Positions 1 to 7,443 of a DNA stretch of 13,269 nucleotides are shown piece by piece. Source of the stretch: an uncultured Megasphaera sp. (GTDB taxonomy: Bacteria > Bacillota > Negativicutes > Veillonellales > Megasphaeraceae); the NCBI GenBank assembly GCA_937895695.1, contig CALBLM010000157.1, positions 1 to 13,269 on the forward strand, read 5' to 3'. The position numbers and the translations under genes are program-made. A model generated the notes under the pieces. It did not search any database, was not told the origin of the DNA, and saw only the letters and a list, made by a program, of their open reading frames with translations. The number at the start of each line of letters is the position of its first letter. The stretch's first letter is position 1.

Positions 1-2104
1 TTCTTATAATGTTAACTTTATTGATGATCATCCGGAACTGTTCAACTTGCCTGTTGTCCAGGACCGTGGTACCAAACTTTTAAAATACATCGGCGATACG
101 ACGATTAACGGTTATTCAGGAGCCGGACATCAAGATAAACCGGCCTTTGAACCCCTGGAAATGCCCAAACCTGTTGCCGGAGAGTTCCCGAACGGGACTA
201 AACAGCTCTTTGATTCCATGGGAGCTGATGCATTCTCGAAATGGATTTTAGATCAGAAGAAAGTACTCTTTACAGATACGACTATGCGTGATGCTCATCA
301 ATCTTTAATGGCTACGCGTGTACGTTCGATTGATATGCTCCGCGTGTTGGAAACGGCTTCCAAGAAACTTCCGAATTTCTTCTCCTATGAATGCTGGGGC
401 GGTGCAACGTTTGATGTAGCCTACCGGTTCCTTGATGAAGATCCGTGGGAACGGCTTCGCCAAATGCGCAAAAAGGCACCGAATATCTTGCTGCAAATGT
501 TGATTCGTGGTGCTAATGCTGTAGGTTATAAAAGTTATCCGGATAACGTTGTCAAAAACTTCGTCGAATTATCAGCTAAAAACGGCATCGATGTATTCCG
601 TATTTTTGACAGCCTTAACAGTCTTGATAATATGTACGAAACGATTCAGGCTGTTCGCGGTACAGGTAAACTGGCAGAAGTTGCGCTCTGCTATACCGGT
701 GATATTTTGGATCAAAACCGCAAGAAATACGACCTCAATTACTATGTAACAATGGCAAAAGAATTGGAAAAAGCAGGTGCCAATATCTTGGCTATTAAAG
801 ATATGGCCGGTCTTTTGAAACCGGAAGCAGCATACCAGCTTGTTTCGGCATTAAAAGATGCTGTTGATTTGCCAATTCATCTCCATACACATGATGGTTC
901 CGGCAATGCTGTAGCTACGTTGAGTCGTGCCATTGATGCCGGCGTCGATATTGTCGATGTGGCATATTCTGCCTTTGCTGGCGGTACGAGTCAGCCAAGT
1001 ATGAGTACGTTGTATTATGCATTGAGTGGTAAAGACCGTCAACCGGACCTCAACGTCGATGCCATGGAAGAAATGTCCCGTTACTGGGCAACGGTTCGTC
1101 CGTACTATAAAGGCGTAGACAAAGCTGAACCGTATCCAAACACGGAAGTATATCAGCATGAAATGCCGGGCGGACAGTTCTCCAACCTTCGTCAGCAGGC
1201 AAAAGCTGTTGGTCTTGGCGAACGTTGGAATGATGTCAAGAAAATGTATCATCAAGTCAATATGATGTTTGGTGATATTATTAAAGTTACACCGTCTTCC
1301 AAAGTCGTTGGCGATATGGCATTATACATGGTACAAAATAATCTCACGGAAAAAGATATTTACGAAAAAGGCGATGTTCTCGACTTCCCGCAGTCGGTTG
1401 TTGAATTCTTTGAAGGTCGCTTAGGCATTCCGTATCAAGGTTTCCCTGAAAAATTGCAGAAGATTATTTTGAAAGGTAAGAAACCGCTCACAGAACGTCC
1501 GGGCAAATCTTTGGCACCTGTAGATTTTGAAGCAGTTCGTAAAAAATTATCCGACGCAGGATACAAACACGAAGATGAAGATGTCAATGCATACTGCCAG
1601 TATCCGAAAGTATTCAAAGATTACAATGAACGCGTTAAACAGTATGGCGATGTCAGTGTATTGGATACGCCAACCTTCTTCTTTGGCATGAAGCAGAACG
1701 AAGAAGTTCACGTAGAAATTGAAGAAGGGAAAGACCTCATCATTACGCTGATTAACATCAGTGATCCTGATGAAAGCGGCATGCGTACAATTACCTTCTT
1801 GTTCAATGGCGTTGAACGTGAAATTCAGGTACAGGATAAGAGTGTAGACATGAAGACGGTCACACGCCGCAAAGCGGATCCGACTAAAGTCGGCGATATT
1901 GCAGCTACCTTATCCGGTTCTGTCGTCAAGGTTCTCGTATCGCAAGGACAGAAAGTCAAGAAAGGTGACGACCTCGTCGTAACGGAAGCGATGAAGATGG
2001 AAACGACCATTACGTCGCCGATTGATGGCACTGTCGGTGAAATCTATGTAACAAAAGGTCAGGCTATCATTAGCGGTGATTGCCTCTTGGAAGTAAACGA
2101 ATAA
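1..2104 (+). CDS. pyc: Pyruvate carboxylase, 3' part (carboxyltransferase, tetramerization and biotin-carrier domains); 5' end outside window
   Basis: Carboxylates pyruvate to oxaloacetate in the cytoplasm using biotin-bound CO2. The frame is open from base 2, and the first residues (FIDDHPELF, then DRGTKLLKYIGDTTING) match the end of the biotin carboxylase half and the linker of single-chain pyruvate carboxylases, so the gene starts upstream of the window. The carboxyltransferase motif DTTMRDAHQS begins with its metal-ligand Asp codon at 275. The carboxylated-lysine motif IKDMAG has Lys at 797-799. The HLHTHD metal histidines are at 884 and 890, and the Lys-to-His spacing of 29 and 31 residues matches the known enzyme. 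The C-terminal carrier domain has EAMKMET with the biotinyl Lys codon at 1994-1996. About 700 residues of an expected ~1,150 are present. No broken or missing catalytic motif was seen. A strong terminator follows, so the gene ends its transcription unit. A separate biotin protein ligase is needed and is not in the window. Confidence 0.97.
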   Translation, partial: SYNVNFIDDHPELFNLPVVQDRGTKLLKYIGDTTINGYSGAGHQDKPAFEPLEMPKPVAGEFPNGTKQLFDSMGADAFSKWILDQKKVLFTDTTMRDAHQSLMATRVRSIDMLRVLETASKKLPNFFSYECWGGATFDVAYRFLDEDPWERLRQMRKKAPNILLQMLIRGANAVGYKSYPDNVVKNFVELSAKNGIDVFRIFDSLNSLDNMYETIQAVRGTGKLAEVALCYTGDILDQNRKKYDLNYYVTMAKELEKAGANILAIKDMAGLLKPEAAYQLVSALKDAVDLPIHLHTHDGSGNAVATLSRAIDAGVDIVDVAYSAFAGGTSQPSMSTLYYALSGKDRQPDLNVDAMEEMSRYWATVRPYYKGVDKAEPYPNTEVYQHEMPGGQFSNLRQQAKAVGLGERWNDVKKMYHQVNMMFGDIIKVTPSSKVVGDMALYMVQNNLTEKDIYEKGDVLDFPQSVVEFFEGRLGIPYQGFPEKLQKIILKGKKPLTERPGKSLAPVDFEAVRKKLSDAGYKHEDEDVNAYCQYPKVFKDYNERVKQYGDVSVLDTPTFFFGMKQNEEVHVEIEEGKDLIITLINISDPDESGMRTITFLFNGVEREIQVQDKSVDMKTVTRRKADPTKVGDIAATLSGSVVKVLVSQGQKVKKGDDLVVTEAMKMETTITSPIDGTVGEIYVTKGQAIISGDCLLEVNE

Positions 2105-2114
2105 GTTAATATCC

Positions 2115-2127
2115 CTGTCTTAGACAG
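2115..2127 (+). repeat. Small palindrome after pyc
   Basis: A perfect 5-bp inverted repeat (CTGTC, TTA, GACAG) lies 10 bases after the pyc stop and just before the main terminator. It may add to 3'-end stability of the transcript or be chance. Confidence 0.3.
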
Positions 2128-2136
2128 TACAACATA

Positions 2137-2186
2137 TCCGGCACTTTTAGCGTGATTGCTAAAGGTGTCGGATTTTTTGTGTTTTT
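2137..2186 (+). terminator. Rho-independent terminator of pyc
   Basis: A 15-bp stem pairs 2137-2151 with 2158-2172 (two G-U wobbles) around a 6-base loop. It is followed directly by six T and a further T-rich stretch to 2186. The position 32 bases after the pyc stop fits the end of that transcription unit. Confidence 0.9.
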
Positions 2187-2239
2187 GAGATTACTACGTA
2201 CATGATATAGAAATAATACGATGTTTTACAACCAAGTAT

Positions 2240-2268
2240 TTGACAAGCCAACAGATAGTTGATACTAT
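2240..2268 (+). promoter_or_regulatory. Sigma-A type promoter of the Fe-S/flavoprotein operon
   Basis: TTGACA at 2240-2245 is followed by a 17-base spacer and TACTAT at 2263-2268, giving a perfect -35 and a 5/6 -10 box at ideal spacing. Transcription would start near 2275, leaving a leader of about 80 bases before the ATG at 2354. The same bases could be read as a TTG-started extension of the gene. The promoter match and the good ribosome binding site at 2341 argue against that reading. Confidence 0.75.
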
Positions 2269-2280
2269 TAATGTCATAGA

Positions 2281-2330
2281 ACCTGACATATTTCTCTATG
2301 GCGAGAGATGCGTCGGGTCTTTTGATTTTT
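2281..2330 (+). promoter_or_regulatory. Terminator-like hairpin in the operon leader (possible attenuator)
   Basis: Just after the predicted transcription start, ACCTGAC (2281-2287) can pair with GTCGGGT (2312-2318, one G-U). An inner stem pairs TCTCT (2293-2297) with AGAGA (2304-2308) around a 6-base loop. A T-rich stretch (TTTTGATTTTT, ending 2330) follows. A U-tailed hairpin between a promoter and its first gene has the layout of a transcription attenuator, but the inner loop makes the stem imperfect and I recognise no known riboswitch class. Confidence 0.4.
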
Positions 2331-2353
2331 GGTTGCTAATAGGAGATATAGGT

Positions 2354-3034
2354 ATGGCTGAAAAACATATGGCGACAGTGTATTTATTGGGGAAACAATG
2401 TATCGTACCGGATGATTTGACGATTATGCGAGCGATGGAATATGCTGGATTTCGATTGGTGCGCGGCTGTGGCTGCCGCAGTGGATTTTGTGGTGCCTGC
2501 GCGGTAGTATATCGGCTGCAGGGGCAAACGGAACTCAAGTCGGCCCTGGCCTGTCAGACGAAGGTGGAAGACGGCATGTGTGTGGGACGATTGGAATCGT
2601 TTCCCATTCATAAAATGCAATACGATTTGGAAAATCTGCCTGTTGCCGGCAATGTCGTCGGACAATTATATCCGGAAATATATAATTGCATTCATTGTAA
2701 TGCCTGCTCTAAGAGCTGTCCTCAGGGCCTCAATGTCATGAAATACATAGCCTTGGCGCAGCGCGGCGATTATGCTGGATGTGCCAAAGAATCATTCCGT
2801 TGTGTCAGCTGTGATATTTGCGCGTCCCGCTGTCCTGTGAAAATCAGTCATAGTGCTGTAGGCCTATTGGCGCGACGGCTGATGGGAAAATTTATTGCTA
2901 AGAAAAGCCAACCTCTTGCCAAACGAGTAGAGGAAATCAAGGCAGGAACCTATGTGGATGAGATAGAAGCATTGGGACATATGTCAAGTGATGAACTGCG
3001 TCGGTTGTATGAACAACGGGATATTGAAAAATAG
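2354..3034 (+). CDS. Succinate dehydrogenase/fumarate reductase-type iron-sulfur subunit
   Basis: Electron-transfer subunit expected to pass electrons to or from the flavoprotein encoded next. I chose the ATG at 2354 (226 aa) because AGGAG lies 8 bases upstream and the longer frame would run through a promoter. The N-terminal ferredoxin-like domain has the [2Fe-2S] motif C41-x4-C46-x2-C49 with C67 as the fourth ligand; an extra C39 lies beside it. The C-terminal half has two complete CxxCxxCxxxCP motifs (C112, C115, C118, C122 and C150, C153, C156, C160). Classical SdhB/FrdB lack one Cys in the second motif and hold a [3Fe-4S] cluster there. The full set here predicts two [4Fe-4S] clusters, as in the non-classical archaeal and Tfr/Mfr-like enzymes. 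There is no membrane segment and no CCG heterodisulfide-type domain. Its stop overlaps the ribosome binding site of the flavoprotein gene, so the two are one operon. Confidence 0.85.
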   Translation: MAEKHMATVYLLGKQCIVPDDLTIMRAMEYAGFRLVRGCGCRSGFCGACAVVYRLQGQTELKSALACQTKVEDGMCVGRLESFPIHKMQYDLENLPVAGNVVGQLYPEIYNCIHCNACSKSCPQGLNVMKYIALAQRGDYAGCAKESFRCVSCDICASRCPVKISHSAVGLLARRLMGKFIAKKSQPLAKRVEEIKAGTYVDEIEALGHMSSDELRRLYEQRDIEK

Positions 3035-3043
3035 GAGGCTCTT

Positions 3044-4654
3044 ATGAAATATACAGAAGAAATGCTGGCGTCACAGGCTCGTGTAGAAGCCACACGAAAT
3101 CTGCGGCTTCATGAAGAGCTGCGGCGATATACGACAGAAGAAAAACAGGAATTATTATTGCATTATCATCCGGATTATAAACGGGAAAATTTTTCCATTT
3201 TGCAGGTAGGTCCTAATAAGGGCGATAAAGTGCCGAAAGAGCTGGCCCTTGTACTGGAAGGGAAAAGCCGCTTGGAAGATGCGGATACTGTACTGCAGCA
3301 TGTGACGTATGATACGGATGTCCTGATTATTGGTGGCGGCGGTGCTGGAGCGGCAGCTGCAATAGAAGCGCGTAAACAGGGAGCAACTGTTATATTGACT
3401 ACAAAACTGCGTTTGGGAGATGCCAATACAGGCATGGCGGAAGGCGGCATTCAAGCCGCTGATGGCGAAACAGATTCACCGGCGATTCATTACTTAGATG
3501 CTATTGGCGGCGGCCATTATAAGAATATTCCGGAATTACTGGAACGACTCGTCATTCATGGACCGGAGGCGATTCAGTGGTTGGGAGAATTGGGCGTTAT
3601 GTTTGATAAACAAGATGATGGCACCATGGTTACGACCCATGGTGGCGGTACGTCCCGTAAACGCATGCATGCCTGTGGTGATTATACTGGTGCGGAAATT
3701 ATGCGGGTTCTTCGAGATGAAGTGCGAAATAGCGGCGTTCAAGTCATTGAATATTCACCGGCTGTAGAATTGATTTTGGATGAAGAAGGCAAAGCGGCCG
3801 GAGCCGTGTTGTATGATTTTGATACGAGAGCATATCAAGTTGTTCGTGCTAAAAGCGTGATTTTAGCAACCGGCGGCGCCGGTCGGCTTCATTATCAGGG
3901 ATTTCCAACGTCCAATCATTACGGCTCAACAGCAGATGGCTTGGTATTGGCCTATCGAGCCGGTGTGCCGTTAATATATGCCGATGCCATTCAGTATCAT
4001 CCAACCGGTGCGGCGTATCCGCCACAGATTTATGGCGCATTGGTAACAGAAAAGGTTCGTTCCCTAGGTGCTATGCTGGTCAATAAAGATGGTGATGCCT
4101 TTTTAAATCCTTTAGAAACGCGTGATGTTGTTGCTGCAGCGATTATCCGTGAATGCACAGCTCGTCATAAAGGTGTCCAAGCCCTGCATGGTCAGGCTCT
4201 TTGGCTAGATACGCCTATGGTGGATATGCTGCACGGTGAAGGAACAATGGCTCGACGTCTGCCGGCCATGATTCATATGTATGAAAAATTTGGTATCGAT
4301 ATTCGCAAACAGCCGATTCTCGTATATCCGACCTTACATTATCAAAACGGCGGCATTTGTATTGATAAGTACAGTGCGACAAAAATTCCCGGCTTGTATG
4401 CGGCCGGTGAAGATGTAGGCGGTATTCACGGTACGAACCGGCTTATGGGCAACAGTTTGTTGGATATTATCGTATTTGGGCGGATTGCTGGAACCGAAGC
4501 GGCTCACTACAGCAAGAAGGCAACATTGGGAACCTTATCGTTACAGCATGTACAGCGATTTGCCGCAGAAAAGGAACAAGCGCGTTTTCAAGATGATACG
4601 CTTTCACCTAAATTGCTACCGAATTATACACATAATCGAGGAATGCGCGGCTAG
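3044..4654 (+). CDS. Succinate dehydrogenase/fumarate reductase-type flavoprotein subunit
   Basis: FAD-dependent subunit expected to reduce fumarate or oxidise succinate. The start follows AGGAGG at 3033-3038. Residues 1-90 are an extra N-terminal region, then the Rossmann motif GGGGAG (97-102) begins the FAD domain. By motif comparison with E. coli FrdA the active-site residues are kept: H319 (HPTG), E336 and R339 (TEKVR), R360 (TRD), H432 (LHYQNGG) and R466 (TNRLMGNSL). The His that binds FAD covalently in FrdA/SdhA is replaced by Asn (N128 in ANTGMAEGG), so FAD is probably non-covalent. At 536 aa the protein ends soon after the FAD domain and lacks the usual C-terminal helical domain. No quinone-binding membrane anchor gene follows, so the complex may be soluble or use an anchor encoded elsewhere. 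Direction of catalysis and electron donor cannot be read from sequence; fumarate reduction is the likelier role in an anaerobe. L-aspartate oxidase is a related alternative, but the paired Fe-S subunit argues against it. Confidence 0.85.
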   Translation: MKYTEEMLASQARVEATRNLRLHEELRRYTTEEKQELLLHYHPDYKRENFSILQVGPNKGDKVPKELALVLEGKSRLEDADTVLQHVTYDTDVLIIGGGGAGAAAAIEARKQGATVILTTKLRLGDANTGMAEGGIQAADGETDSPAIHYLDAIGGGHYKNIPELLERLVIHGPEAIQWLGELGVMFDKQDDGTMVTTHGGGTSRKRMHACGDYTGAEIMRVLRDEVRNSGVQVIEYSPAVELILDEEGKAAGAVLYDFDTRAYQVVRAKSVILATGGAGRLHYQGFPTSNHYGSTADGLVLAYRAGVPLIYADAIQYHPTGAAYPPQIYGALVTEKVRSLGAMLVNKDGDAFLNPLETRDVVAAAIIRECTARHKGVQALHGQALWLDTPMVDMLHGEGTMARRLPAMIHMYEKFGIDIRKQPILVYPTLHYQNGGICIDKYSATKIPGLYAAGEDVGGIHGTNRLMGNSLLDIIVFGRIAGTEAAHYSKKATLGTLSLQHVQRFAAEKEQARFQDDTLSPKLLPNYTHNRGMRG

Positions 4655-4718
4655 CAGAGCAGCAATATCAAACACGCTTCATTCGATACGTCAGAGAGGT
4701 TCAATATATAGGAAAGGT

Positions 4719-4724
4719 ATGATA
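4719..4724 (+). promoter_or_regulatory. Possible -10 box upstream of the radical SAM gene
   Basis: TATGAT at 4719-4724 is a 5/6 match to the -10 consensus in the gap after the flavoprotein gene. No convincing -35 box lies 16-18 bases upstream. No terminator is visible between 4655 and 4718, so read-through from the preceding operon is also possible. Confidence 0.3.
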
Positions 4725-4726
4725 CA

Positions 4727-4780
4727 ATGGCTACACGACATATATGGATATCGTTACCGGTGAAGGGAGCGTGCGTATGA
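4727..4780 (+). CDS. Possible 17-codon leader peptide overlapping the radical SAM start
   Basis: An ATG at 4727 opens a 17-residue frame, MATRHIWISLPVKGACV. Its TGA stop (4778-4780) overlaps the ATG of the next gene in an ATGA junction. A purine-rich AGGAAAGG (4710-4717) lies 9 bases before its start. The arrangement would allow translational coupling. No family is recognised, and a frame this short can occur by chance. Confidence 0.25.
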   Translation: MATRHIWISLPVKGACV

Positions 4781-6525
4781 GCTGGCAAATTGAAAAGAAA
4801 CTGACCGAACGCCTTCAAGAAGAACAGGGATATTATAAATATCCTTTTGGAACGCGTCATGCCATGGCGATTTGTTATCCTAACACCTATGAAGTAGGTA
4901 TGAGTAATTTGGGGATGCAGATTATTTATAAAATGGTAAATGAACGACCGGATTGGCTCTGCGAAAGAGCTTTCTTATCGGATAAAGAGTTGGCTAAACT
5001 CTATGCCAAACAAAAAACGCCGCTGCTTACCATGGAAAATCAGCGGCCGTTGTGCGATTTTGAAATCATCGGATTGTCTGTTAGTTTTGAGATGGATTAT
5101 TTTCATGTACCGGAAATTTTGGAACAAGGACGCGTTCCCATTTTGGCTTCCGCACGCGGCGACGAAGATCCTCTCGTTGTCATGGGCGGACCTGTCGCAT
5201 TTTTTAATCCCGAACCGTTGTCGCCGTTTGTCGATATTTGTCTCATTGGCGAAGGAGAAAGCATGATGTATCCCTTTTTGGATGCTTATAGGGAAGGAAA
5301 AGAAAACGGGCTGTCGCGACGGGAATTATTACTGAAATTGGCACAGTTACCGGGTGTGTATGTTCCGTCATTGTATGTCCATACCTATAACGATGCCGGA
5401 GAATTGGTGCAGATTACGCCGAAACCGGGAGCACCGGCTCGTGTCAAACGGCAATGGCAGGCATTGACAGAACCAGGAGAAACAGTAGTTGCTACGCCAC
5501 ATACTGAATTTGGTGCGATGTATTTGATTGAAATTGCCAGAGGCTGTGGAAGACATTGCCGGTTTTGCATGGCCGGCTATTGCTATCGCCGTCCCCGTGT
5601 ACGGCCATTGGAATATGTGAAACAAGCTGTTTTGCGGGGAAAGGCACTCGGCAAGAAAATTGGTCTCATGGGAGCAGCTATTTCGGATTATCCCTATATT
5701 GATGAATTAGTATCATTTATTCGTAGTCAAGGATTGGCATTTTCCTGTGCGTCCTTGCGGGCTGATTCTATTACGCCGACTATTGTGAAAGGACTGGCTG
5801 AAAGCGGGCAGAAGACGATTACCCTGGCTCCAGAAGCAGGAAGCGTTCATATGCGGGATATTATCAATAAAGGCATTACAGAAGATCATTTGCTGCATTC
5901 CATTGATTTAGCCACAGAAGCTGGTATTCGCCATGTACGCATGTATATTATGATTGGCCTGCCGATGGAAACAGATGAAGACATACAAGGGATTGTCGAC
6001 ATGACGCGACGTGTGCAGCAGCATATGGCGGCTATTGGCAATACGAGTAAAATTACCTTAAGTATTAATCCGTTTATTCCCAAACCATGTACACCTTTTC
6101 AGTGGATGGCGATGACGGATAAGAAGACCGTAGAAAAGCGGTTGGCCTATATCAAAAAGTCACTGGATAAAGATAAGCAGATTGAAATTTTGGCAGAGCC
6201 GCTGCGACAGTGCTATATTCAAGGTGTTTTATCCCGCGGAGACCGCCGAGTCGGTGAACTATTGGTCAAAGCCCATGAATATGGCGGCGTCAAGGGCTGG
6301 AAACGGGCAGTCAAAGAAATGCGATTTGATACAGACCATTTTTTATATACGAAACGGGATGTTCATGCCTTGCTGCCATGGAGCGTGCTGGATATGGGCT
6401 TAGCACCGTCGTATTTAGTGCATGAATTGGAACAGGCTCGTCATGGAGCATTTACGATTCCCTGTTTTGATGGCTGTCATCGTTGCCATGTGTGTGGAGG
6501 TACCAATGGGACTAGCGTGGATTGA
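4777..6525 (+). CDS. TIGR03960-type radical SAM protein (B12-binding-like N-terminus)
   Basis: Radical SAM enzyme of unknown substrate. I chose the ATG at 4777 (582 aa) because GGGAG ends 7 bases before it; an in-frame ATG at 4744 has no ribosome binding site. Residues 20-240 form the family's N-terminal region, which resembles a cobalamin-binding fold (YPNTYEVGMSNLG, then GGPVAFFNPEP and LIGEGE). The radical SAM core follows, with the [4Fe-4S]/SAM motif C257-x3-C261-x2-C264 in the context IARGCGRHCRFC, and APEAGS and MIGLPMETDED further on. The C-terminus has a second Cys cluster, C563, C567, C570, C573, which could hold zinc or another Fe-S centre. In other bacteria the family often carries or neighbours a TIGR03936/DUF2344 domain and lies near ribonuclease G; neither is seen here. 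The 3' end overlaps the next gene by 20 bp. Confidence 0.85.
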   Translation: MSWQIEKKLTERLQEEQGYYKYPFGTRHAMAICYPNTYEVGMSNLGMQIIYKMVNERPDWLCERAFLSDKELAKLYAKQKTPLLTMENQRPLCDFEIIGLSVSFEMDYFHVPEILEQGRVPILASARGDEDPLVVMGGPVAFFNPEPLSPFVDICLIGEGESMMYPFLDAYREGKENGLSRRELLLKLAQLPGVYVPSLYVHTYNDAGELVQITPKPGAPARVKRQWQALTEPGETVVATPHTEFGAMYLIEIARGCGRHCRFCMAGYCYRRPRVRPLEYVKQAVLRGKALGKKIGLMGAAISDYPYIDELVSFIRSQGLAFSCASLRADSITPTIVKGLAESGQKTITLAPEAGSVHMRDIINKGITEDHLLHSIDLATEAGIRHVRMYIMIGLPMETDEDIQGIVDMTRRVQQHMAAIGNTSKITLSINPFIPKPCTPFQWMAMTDKKTVEKRLAYIKKSLDKDKQIEILAEPLRQCYIQGVLSRGDRRVGELLVKAHEYGGVKGWKRAVKEMRFDTDHFLYTKRDVHALLPWSVLDMGLAPSYLVHELEQARHGAFTIPCFDGCHRCHVCGGTNGTSVD

Positions 6526-7318
6526 ACATGACAATGGGATTGCTTGGGAAGAAAGCAGCATACTGCATGAGGCGGGACTTTGCCATGGCGTGACAGGCCG
6601 CGACGGCGGCGTGAGCCAAGGTGTGTATCAGTCGCTCAACCTATCTTTATCCGTTGGCGATGACATACTGGCTGTATTGGAAAACCGACGCCGTTTGTGT
6701 GAAACCTTAGGCGTTTCTATTAATCAGATTACAGCGGTACAGCAGGGACACGGCAATCACATCATCGTTGCAGGACAGCATGAATGCGGTTGCGGTGCCG
6801 GCTCTGCCTACGATGCGATTCCTCATGCCGATGCGGCACTCACAAATTGTAAGGGTGTTGTGTTGTTGGTGCAGGTTGCTGATGCCGTGCCGGTCATTCT
6901 TTTTGATTACCAACAAAATGCATGTGCCGTGATTCATGCTGGCATGTATAATACAGCAGCCAAGATTACGGCTAAGACCGTGCAAGCCATGGAGTTTGTA
7001 TATGGATCACAACCACAGCATATGATGGCATATATTGGACCGTCTATATGTTCTCATCATTTGACAATGAGTAGAAATGTAGCAGAGAAATTGCTGTCCA
7101 TATCCGATATGAAACCTGCATGGGTACAGTATAAACATGGCGTATTTATGGCAGATTTACGTGCTATACAGTATCATATGTTGTGTCAGTCCGGATTACA
7201 ACCGTCTCATATTGAAGTCAGTCGTCAATGTGTATTTGAACATCCGCAGCGTTTCTTTTCATACCGCCGGGACAACAGCTATACAGGCCGTATGGCCGCC
7301 TTTGCGATGTTGCCATAA
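6506..7318 (+). CDS. pgeF: PgeF/YlmD-family laccase-domain protein, metal-site Cys missing
   Basis: The family (formerly polyphenol oxidase/YfiH/DUF152) includes E. coli PgeF, which removes wrongly placed L-Ser from peptidoglycan precursors, and purine nucleoside-active enzymes. The ATG at 6506 (270 aa, close to the usual ~250) is preceded by GGAGG at 6496-6500; the longer frame from 6422 would lie 100 bp inside the radical SAM gene. Family landmarks are GRDGGVS (31-37), AVQQGHGN (77-84), DALT-like HADAALT (107-113), IGPSIC (177-182) and FFSYRRD-x3-TGRMAA (250-265). Two metal-ligand histidines are kept (H82, H144). The conserved Cys of the ADCVP motif is Ala127 (codon 6884-6886, ADAVP), and the HAGWRG motif reads HAGMYN. 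Loss of the Cys predicts altered or absent catalysis. Its place before yggS-sepF matches ylmD in Bacillus subtilis, so it is an orthologue by position. Confidence 0.85.
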   Translation: MGLAWIEHDNGIAWEESSILHEAGLCHGVTGRDGGVSQGVYQSLNLSLSVGDDILAVLENRRRLCETLGVSINQITAVQQGHGNHIIVAGQHECGCGAGSAYDAIPHADAALTNCKGVVLLVQVADAVPVILFDYQQNACAVIHAGMYNTAAKITAKTVQAMEFVYGSQPQHMMAYIGPSICSHHLTMSRNVAEKLLSISDMKPAWVQYKHGVFMADLRAIQYHMLCQSGLQPSHIEVSRQCVFEHPQRFFSYRRDNSYTGRMAAFAMLP

Positions 7319-7367
7319 ATAGATGAATTTTTTTACAAAACTACTAGCATTTATAGTGGCAAATATA

Positions 7368-7373
7368 TATAAT
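7368..7373 (+). promoter_or_regulatory. Candidate -10 box of the yggS-sepF-ylmH operon
   Basis: A perfect TATAAT at 7368-7373 sits in the 125-base gap between pgeF and yggS and would start transcription near 7380. The -35 region at 17 bases upstream (TAGCAT, 7345-7350) is poor. The surrounding AT-rich sequence could produce the match by chance. Confidence 0.45.
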
Positions 7374-7403
7374 AGAAATGATGTAATGTTTTATAAAGAG
7401 CGT

Positions 7404-7428
7404 CGTATATGCGACTGAATTATATACG
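7404..7428 (+). repeat. Inverted repeat in the yggS leader, next to the ribosome binding site
   Basis: CGTATAT (7404-7410) and ATATACG (7422-7428) are perfect 7-base inverted repeats around an 11-base loop. The right arm ends 2 bases before the GAGGG ribosome binding site (7431-7435). It could be an operator or an RNA hairpin affecting translation; no known site is recognised. Confidence 0.35.
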
Positions 7429-7443
7429 CGGAGGGATTACATT

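Noticed and set aside
851..1255. Minus-strand 134-codon frame within pyc
   Set aside because: It lies entirely opposite a highly conserved carboxyltransferase domain, shows no family and has no upstream signals.
2240..2353. N-terminal extension of the Fe-S subunit by 38 residues (TTG start)
   Set aside because: The stretch contains the promoter and leader hairpin, has no ribosome binding site at 2240, and its residues do not resemble the family; ATG 2354 has AGGAG.
6422..6505. Longer PgeF start inside the radical SAM gene
   Set aside because: It would give a 104-bp overlap and extra residues that are only the alternate frame of the radical SAM C-terminus; ATG 6506 has GGAGG.
7328..7337. T-run after pgeF as a terminator
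   Set aside because: Seven T occur in a row but no stem precedes them.
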